Below are positions 59,293 to 64,000 of a stretch of 64,000 nt of DNA, in pieces. Position numbers and translations under genes: made by a program. The stretch covers positions 4,698 through 68,697 of the forward strand of contig JBAXKA010000002.1 of assembly GCA_037137555.1 (NCBI GenBank). Reading direction: 5' to 3'. The notes under the pieces are model-generated. The model was not told the origin of the DNA, did not search any database, and was given only the letters and a program-made list of their open reading frames with translations. This DNA comes from UBA9630 sp037137555. Lineage in GTDB: Bacteria > Patescibacteriota > Minisyncoccia > Moranbacterales > UBA2206. Position 1 is the first letter of the stretch. Each line of letters begins with the position of its first letter.

Positions 59293-60204
59293 TTAGTTTT
59301 TCGGAAATTGCTTACTTAAGTCTGGAAATTTTTTAAAGGCGAGTGCTTTTAATGCTAATGGTTTTTCATGTCCGCCGTTGCGTATATTTTTTACGGCTAT
59401 TAGCATCTGTTCTTCTGATGTTGCACCTGCAACTTCTCCATCAGAGAGTTCGTCCCATTTTTTTTCTGCAATAGTTTTGCCTTCGTTAGTTAGATAAAAA
59501 TGAGCTTCTGTTATATCTGCAATATTGTTTAAGTTAGTTGCAATTTCATTTGAGCAATCGCTCCAAGCTTTCTCAGCCTCTGCATCAAAGTTGCCACGGT
59601 TGCGAGCATTAAAAAGTTTTGTTAATTTTTCTAATGACAACGAGTCTATTCGTTCGGCACTTTCTTGTTTCACTGGCTCTGCATTTTCAGTTGATTTTAT
59701 TTCTGATGTTAAATTGCCACTTTGGATTTTTTCTAGCAATAGTGCTGCTTTTTTTGCATCTGCTTCGGCTGACAGTCTCACCTCTTCGGCAAATTTTGCT
59801 TGTTCTTGAGCTTTCGCTTCGGCAGCTTTTGCTTCGTCAATTTCTTTATTTATTCCCAATGCTTCTTCGTGATCTTTGTCTTTCTTAAATTCCGCGTTCA
59901 TTTCCAAAGCTTCTCCGTGCGCCTTATCTTTATCAAAAGCGGTATTCATTTCAATCGCTTCGTCTTGATCTTCGCTTAATTCTTCTTGTTTTACGCCAGC
60001 CTCTTCTGCTTTTAATATTTCACCTTGTTCTTGCAATTTTTTTCCAAGTGCAATCATGTCCTCTGGCGATTTAGCGCCCATAATTTTATCCGCTAGTTCT
60101 TTTTTGGCATTTTCAAACTTCTCTGAAAACTTCTTGCGCATTTCCTTGGCGCCTTGTGTAATTTTTTCCGCCACATTTTTCACTCCCTCGAACATTTTTC
60201 CCAT
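59293..60204 (-). CDS. Coiled-coil, charged cytoplasmic protein, unassigned
   Basis: The 303-residue protein is rich in Glu, Lys and Ala. The N-terminus (MGKMFEGVKNVAEKITQGAKEMRKKF) is amphipathic, the middle (~60-165) has imperfect repeats around DKAHGEALEMNAEFKKDKDHEEALGI-type units and a long helix, and the C-terminal ~110 residues look globular (LTKLFNARNRGNFDAEAEKAW... HFYLTNEGKTIAEKKWDEL). There is no membrane helix or catalytic motif. It is divergent from the helicase gene. Function unknown. Confidence 0.5.
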   Translation of the reverse strand: MGKMFEGVKNVAEKITQGAKEMRKKFSEKFENAKKELADKIMGAKSPEDMIALGKKLQEQGEILKAEEAGVKQEELSEDQDEAIEMNTAFDKDKAHGEALEMNAEFKKDKDHEEALGINKEIDEAKAAEAKAQEQAKFAEEVRLSAEADAKKAALLLEKIQSGNLTSEIKSTENAEPVKQESAERIDSLSLEKLTKLFNARNRGNFDAEAEKAWSDCSNEIATNLNNIADITEAHFYLTNEGKTIAEKKWDELSDGEVAGATSEEQMLIAVKNIRNGGHEKPLALKALAFKKFPDLSKQFPKN

Positions 60205-60315
60205 ATAATTATTTTTAAAAAATTAAAATAAATCTAACTAATGCAAGCATAGCAGAGATTATATTTCAGGGCAAAGAAAAAGATGACAATATTTTTTTCT
60301 AAAAATTTCCTCTTG

Positions 60316-60324
60316 TGCTACAAT
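60316..60324 (+). promoter_or_regulatory. Extended -10 TGCTACAAT giving a leaderless helicase transcript
   Basis: TACAAT ends at 60324, six bases before the ATG at 60331, and is preceded by TGC. This is the same layout as at yraN and supports the internal ATG as the true start rather than an in-frame ATG at 60283, which is upstream of the promoter. Confidence 0.6.
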
Positions 60325-60330
60325 ACTTTT

Positions 60331-62481
60331 ATGACTAATATCTTAGAAAAATTAAATCTTTCGCAAAGAGAGGCTGTTGAGACGACTGAAGGTGCGGTGC
60401 TTGTGATTGCTGGGGCAGGATCAGGCAAAACACGAGCGTTGACTTTTCGCACGGCCTATTTGATTTGCGATAAAGGTGTGCGACCAGGGCAAATTTTGGC
60501 GGTTACTTTCACAAATAAAGCCGCCAAAGAAATGCAAGAGCGAATCGCTCAGCTATTGGCAGAATATAATTTTAAGGGACAGCTTCCATTAGTAGGAACT
60601 TTTCATTCTATTTGTGCTAAAATTCTTCGTGCGGAAATAGGCAAATTGGGATATGCGAGCAATTTTAATATTTTTGATTCGCAAGATCAGTTGAGTCTCG
60701 TTAAAAAAACCATGAAAGAGTTGGATATTGATTTAACGCAATTTCGTCCACAAAGTATTTTGGGTGCAATTTCAAAGGCGAAAAATGAATTGATAAACAC
60801 GCAAATGTTTCAACAGGCAACGGCTGGTTATTGGGAAGATATTGTAGCAAAAATTTATGTAGCGTATCAAGAAAGACTTAAAAAAAATAATGCGTTGGAT
60901 TTTGATGATATTTTAATGCTGTTGGTTCAGATTCTGCGAACATATCCAGAAGTGCTGGAAAAATATCAAAATATTTTTCGCTATATTATGGTAGATGAAT
61001 ATCAAGATACGAATCATGCTCAATATGTGTTGATTAAAATGCTAGCCGATAAACATAAAAATATTTGTGTTGTGGGAGACGACTGGCAAGGTATCTATTC
61101 TTGGCGTGGAGCAAATATTCAAAATATTTTGGACTTTGAAAAAGATTATCCAACAGCAAAAGTTGTAAAACTGGAACAGAATTATCGCTCAACTCAGCAA
61201 ATTTTGGATGCAGCCTATGGGGTGATTTCTAAAAATATCAACCGCAAAGATAAAAAAATTTGGACGGACAATAAGGCTGGTCATCTTTTGGTGTCCTATG
61301 AAGCTCAAGATGAAAGTGATGAAGCACAATTTATTATTTCTGAAGTAATTTCTTTGCGTAATAAGGGAATTAAATTAAATAATATTGTTGTGTTATATCG
61401 CACAAATGCCCAGTCGCGAATTATTGAAGAGGCTTTATTGGGCGACTCAATTCCCTATCGCATTATTGGCGGATTGAAATTTTATCAAAGAAAAGAAATT
61501 AAGGATATTATTGCTTATTTGCGTTTAATCGAAAATTTTAAGGATGAAATATCGCTTGAGCGAATTATTAATGAACCAAAAAGAGGTATTGGCGATAAAA
61601 CCGTTTCCAAGTGGGTGGAATTTGCAAAAATAAATAATTTGGATCTGATAACGGCCGGTGGAGAAATTTTAAATGACAAAATTAGCAAAACGCGAATTGA
61701 AAGTATTGTAAGTTTTTGTGAATTTATTAAAAAAATGCAGGAAGTGAAAAATAATTTAACGCTGGCGGAGTTTATTCAAAAAGTTTTTTTTGAAAGTGGT
61801 TATGAAAAACAATTGCTGGATGGCACAGATGAAGGACAAATGCGTCAAGAAAATGTGCGTGAATTATTAACAGTCGCTAAAAAATATGATAAATTTTCCG
61901 AAGGAGATGGTTTGCGAATGTTTTTGGAAGAAGTGGCGCTTGTGGCTGATACTGATAATATTGATCAATCCAGTGAAGCTGTACATCTGATGACACTACA
62001 TAGTGCCAAAGGCTTGGAATTTCAATTTGTTTTTATTGTGGGCTTGGAGGAAGGCATCTTGCCTCATTCAAGAAGTATGCTCAGTGAAGCTGAAATGGAA
62101 GAAGAAAGACGGTTGATGTATGTGGGAATTACACGAGCAAAAGAAAAAGTTTATTTATTGTTCACTAAAATGCGAACGATTTATGGCTCAACGCAAATCA
62201 ATGCGCCTTCGAGATTTTTGGATGATATTCCGGCTGAGTTAGTGGAAGATGCTGAAATATCTGCAATAAATACGCAGGCAGAAAAATTTATGTCCGGACA
62301 TAAAAAAACTATTTTAACTACAATGAAAGTTTGCTATAAGGGCGGTGAAAGAATTGCACATGAAAATTTTGGCGAAGGCTTAGTGATTTCTTCTCAAGGC
62401 GATATTATTACCGTTGCTTTTAAATCAGTCGGATTAAAAAAACTTTCCAGTTCACTTGCACCGATTAGGAAAGTGGAATAG
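60331..62481 (+). CDS. uvrD: UvrD/PcrA-type superfamily 1 DNA helicase
   Basis: A 3' to 5' helicase for repair and replication-restart tasks. From the chosen start (MTNILEKLNLSQREAVE) it has Walker A AGAGSGKT (27-34), the DEYQDTN box (motif II), GDDWQGIYSWRGA (motif III), LEQNYRS (motif IV), VHLMTLHSAKGLEF (motif V) and VGITRAKEKVYLLF (motif VI). The C-terminus GGERIAHENFGEGLVISS is the Tudor-like domain of PcrA/UvrD. About 716 residues. The last ~46 bases are duplicated beyond the fic gene. Confidence 0.95.
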   Translation: MTNILEKLNLSQREAVETTEGAVLVIAGAGSGKTRALTFRTAYLICDKGVRPGQILAVTFTNKAAKEMQERIAQLLAEYNFKGQLPLVGTFHSICAKILRAEIGKLGYASNFNIFDSQDQLSLVKKTMKELDIDLTQFRPQSILGAISKAKNELINTQMFQQATAGYWEDIVAKIYVAYQERLKKNNALDFDDILMLLVQILRTYPEVLEKYQNIFRYIMVDEYQDTNHAQYVLIKMLADKHKNICVVGDDWQGIYSWRGANIQNILDFEKDYPTAKVVKLEQNYRSTQQILDAAYGVISKNINRKDKKIWTDNKAGHLLVSYEAQDESDEAQFIISEVISLRNKGIKLNNIVVLYRTNAQSRIIEEALLGDSIPYRIIGGLKFYQRKEIKDIIAYLRLIENFKDEISLERIINEPKRGIGDKTVSKWVEFAKINNLDLITAGGEILNDKISKTRIESIVSFCEFIKKMQEVKNNLTLAEFIQKVFFESGYEKQLLDGTDEGQMRQENVRELLTVAKKYDKFSEGDGLRMFLEEVALVADTDNIDQSSEAVHLMTLHSAKGLEFQFVFIVGLEEGILPHSRSMLSEAEMEEERRLMYVGITRAKEKVYLLFTKMRTIYGSTQINAPSRFLDDIPAELVEDAEISAINTQAEKFMSGHKKTILTTMKVCYKGGERIAHENFGEGLVISSQGDIITVAFKSVGLKKLSSSLAPIRKVE

Positions 62482-62503
62482 GTGGCTTTTTTAAAATCTT
62501 TTT
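62435..62503 (+). repeat. 69-bp direct repeat, copy 1 (uvrD 3' end)
   Basis: This segment includes the last ~46 bases of the helicase gene and 22 bases after its stop. It matches 63730-63798 in 68 of 69 positions. The two copies enclose the fic gene. Confidence 0.9.
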
Positions 62504-62533
62504 ATTTTTATTGTGCGATGTACATGTTTTCTT

Positions 62534-63622
62534 CTACGCTACTTTTTTATACCTCGCACTTCTTCCTTGACCCGTTCTCTCTATTTTTTTCAACTTTAAT
62601 AATATATCCAACGACTGCTTGACTGTTGGTCTTGGAATATTTGTGCTAGTAACAATCTCACCTGTCTTAGTAACTTCAACCTGTTGAAAAAACTTCCAAA
62701 CCGCAAGTTGTTTTTCTGATAACAATTTTTCAATATTTTCTTTCGACAATAATTCAATTGCTGATTGTGATTGTTGCAATAAAATTGTAAAGAAAAATTC
62801 TAGCCATGGAGAAATGTCTTCATTTACTAAATGAAAAGTTTTTTGACTTCTTCTAAGTGCCAAGTAATATTCTGTTTTATTATCTTCAATCAATTTTTCA
62901 TGTGAAATATATGGCATATACAAATAGCCACTTTGGAGTAAAAGTAAATTTGTCAAAACTCTGGAAATTCTGCCATTTCCATCTTGAAAAGGATGGATTA
63001 CTAAAAATTCAACCAAAAAATTTGCGATTACAATAAGTGGATGATATTTTTTTTCGGCAAGTAAAAAATTGGTTGATTCAATAAGCTCAATCATTTCTTT
63101 GGGCGTAAGATATGGCGAAGTTGGATTAAAAATTACTCCAACTTCTTTTCCTTCATGATCATACGCAATAACTTTATTTTCTCCAAACTTATAATCCCCC
63201 AAATGCCCTTGGTCTTTGTCTGAATATTTTAGAAGCTCTTTGTGAAAATGTTTAATAGAACTTTCATTAAATTTCAAATTTTGCCAAGAGTTAAAAATGT
63301 TTTCTAGCAGTTCATAATATCCTTTGACTTCTTGCTTATCACGGTTAGCGAATTTTTGAATATTGATGCCTCGCATCACTTTTTCAATATCCTCATCAGA
63401 AAGTTGCACACCTTCAATACGAGTTGATGCACCAGTTGAGGTTATCAAAACAGATCGCTTGAGACGACCCAGTGCTTGCGGACTCAATTGAGCACTCGTA
63501 ACCCAACCGCCCTTTAATTCATCAATCTTTGCGATTTTTGAAATTATTTCGGCTGGAATATTATTAAGTCTTTCTGAGAATTTATCTCCGATATTATTAC
63601 TTCGTTGCTTCGTATTAGCCAT
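62534..63622 (-). CDS. Fic-domain protein (probable AMP transferase) with C-terminal winged helix
   Basis: Fic enzymes transfer AMP or related groups to target proteins. The complete active-site motif HPFQDGNGR is at 210-218, with a downstream Arg (ISRVL). An N-terminal Fic_N-like helix contains the inhibitory-helix motif STRIEG (66-71, Glu70), placing it in the self-inhibited class with N-terminal inhibition. The C-terminal ~70 residues (WKFFQQVEVTKTGEIVTSTNIPRPTVKQSLDILLKLKKIERTG) look like a winged helix-turn-helix. Length 362, typical. The gene has its own promoter with palindromic sites and sits between 69-bp repeats, suggesting horizontal gain. Confidence 0.93.
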   Translation of the reverse strand: MANTKQRSNNIGDKFSERLNNIPAEIISKIAKIDELKGGWVTSAQLSPQALGRLKRSVLITSTGASTRIEGVQLSDEDIEKVMRGINIQKFANRDKQEVKGYYELLENIFNSWQNLKFNESSIKHFHKELLKYSDKDQGHLGDYKFGENKVIAYDHEGKEVGVIFNPTSPYLTPKEMIELIESTNFLLAEKKYHPLIVIANFLVEFLVIHPFQDGNGRISRVLTNLLLLQSGYLYMPYISHEKLIEDNKTEYYLALRRSQKTFHLVNEDISPWLEFFFTILLQQSQSAIELLSKENIEKLLSEKQLAVWKFFQQVEVTKTGEIVTSTNIPRPTVKQSLDILLKLKKIERTGQGRSARYKKVA

Positions 63623-63627
63623 AATTT

Positions 63628-63678
63628 TTGGATATATTAACTACATCCAATTATATCCAATTAATTCTATTTCGTCAA
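63628..63678 (-). promoter_or_regulatory. fic promoter TTGACG-17-TATAAT with overlapping inverted repeat
   Basis: On the minus strand TTGACG (63678-63673) and TATAAT (63655-63650) are 17 bases apart. An inverted repeat TTGGATATA/TATATCCAA (63628-63636 and 63652-63660), with a third ATCCAA copy between, overlaps the -10 and start site. The Fic protein's own winged helix could bind it. Confidence 0.65.
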
Positions 63679-63729
63679 ACACTAAATTACTTGTGAAAAA
63701 GTATATGCCTCTAAAATCCATATTGGACA

Positions 63730-63798
63730 TAAAAAAACTTTCCAGTTCACTTGCACCGATTAGGAAAGTGGAATAGATGGCTTTTTTAAAATCTTTTT
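63730..63798 (+). repeat. 69-bp direct repeat, copy 2 (uvrD 3' end duplicate)
   Basis: A near-identical copy (one mismatch, at 63777) of the end of the helicase gene, including its stop, placed downstream of fic. It has no reading frame of its own and is a footprint of duplication or insertion. Confidence 0.9.
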
Positions 63799-63952
63799 TT
63801 GTCATGAGTTATGAAGGGAAATTTTAATTTGTAGATTTTTGATATGCTTTTCTGCGAAATGCTTTTTTATTTTTGGTAACGTCAAGAATATCTGAAGTTT
63901 TCATCCCGACTTTGCAGGATAAATTTTGTTTTTCAGACAATGTTTTTTTTAA

Positions 63953-64000
63953 TTATCTTCGCCTAAACCTTCATCAAAACTAAGGGATGAAAATTTGGGC
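63953..64000 (-). CDS. Partial gene at the right edge, C-terminal end only
   Basis: On the minus strand the frame entering from the right edge reads KFSSLSFDEGLGEDN and then TAA. The same frame stays open after that stop for another 42 codons (KKTLSEKQNL... KKAFRRKAYQKSTN, to 63824), so the gene could once have been longer. Too little is visible to name it. Confidence 0.3.

Noticed and set aside
1..64000. UGA recoding (Absconditabacteria/Gracilibacteria-type code)
   Set aside because: Well-defined genes such as ruvB, ruvC and the methylase-to-operon genes use TGA as a stop at expected lengths, and no conserved gene needs TGA as a sense codon.
1..64000. tRNA, rRNA and CRISPR arrays
   Set aside because: No T-arm-like GGTTCGAATCC pattern with a cloverleaf, no rRNA-like sequence and no regularly spaced direct repeats were found by reading.

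Overview
The window is AT-rich, tightly packed DNA that looks like a chromosome segment of a Patescibacteria/CPR bacterium. That placement is an inference. It rests on short intergenic gaps, a reduced type IV secretion-like locus (VirB4, PrgI, VirB6-like, VirB2-like pilins), exported lamin-tail-domain proteins, many small unassigned membrane proteins, and the dnaA-dnaN and rpmH-rnpA-yidC-jag core. TGA is used as an ordinary stop (ruvB, for example), so the UGA-recoding lineages are unlikely. I see no tRNA or rRNA gene, no CRISPR array and no intact insertion sequence.

Layout. 1-6.8 kb: the end of an ispE-like gene, a DHH phosphoesterase, a 1006-residue protein carrying two PilB/GspE ATPases in tandem, ruvB and two small membrane proteins. 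6.8-8.3 kb: a compact type II restriction-modification pair. 8.3-11.1 kb: a lamin-tail/PKD exported protein, a small membrane protein and a decayed REP-associated transposase. 11.2-17.3 kb: yebC, ruvC, then a 7-TM protein and four consecutive ATP-grasp ligases, the first fused to a retropepsin-like protease. 17.4-23 kb: a class A penicillin-binding protein, then (minus strand) a DciA-like gene, dnaN, a candidate origin with DnaA boxes, and dnaA. 23.3-30.6 kb (plus): rpmH, rnpA, yidC, jag/khpB, a flippase, two glycosyltransferases and two O-antigen-ligase-like proteins. 30.6-46.9 kb (minus): an almost gapless 14-gene secretion/surface operon with one visible promoter; two of its VirB2-like pilins carry C-terminal peptidoglycan-hydrolase-like domains. 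47-57.4 kb: a UbiA-family protein, then on the minus strand rsmA, a G5/RlpA-like wall protein, comM, lspA, dksA-like, yraN, a non-coding stretch that appears to encode a structured RNA of about 500 nt, a membrane protein and pnp with a long hairpin leader. 57.5-64 kb: small membrane proteins, a NYN nuclease, rpsO, a coiled-coil protein, a uvrD/pcrA helicase, and a fic gene lying between two copies of a 69-bp direct repeat.

Two sequence-wide features stand out. Many promoters share an extended -10 of the form TGCTAnnnT, often 16-18 bp after a TTGAnA-like -35. In several genes the -10 lies only about 6 bases before the ATG, which implies leaderless transcripts, and recognisable Shine-Dalgarno sequences are essentially absent. 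The strongest candidates for undescribed biology are the four-ATP-grasp/retropepsin/7-TM cluster, the roughly 500-nt RNA, the pilin-murein hydrolase fusions within the secretion operon, and the double PilB ATPase.
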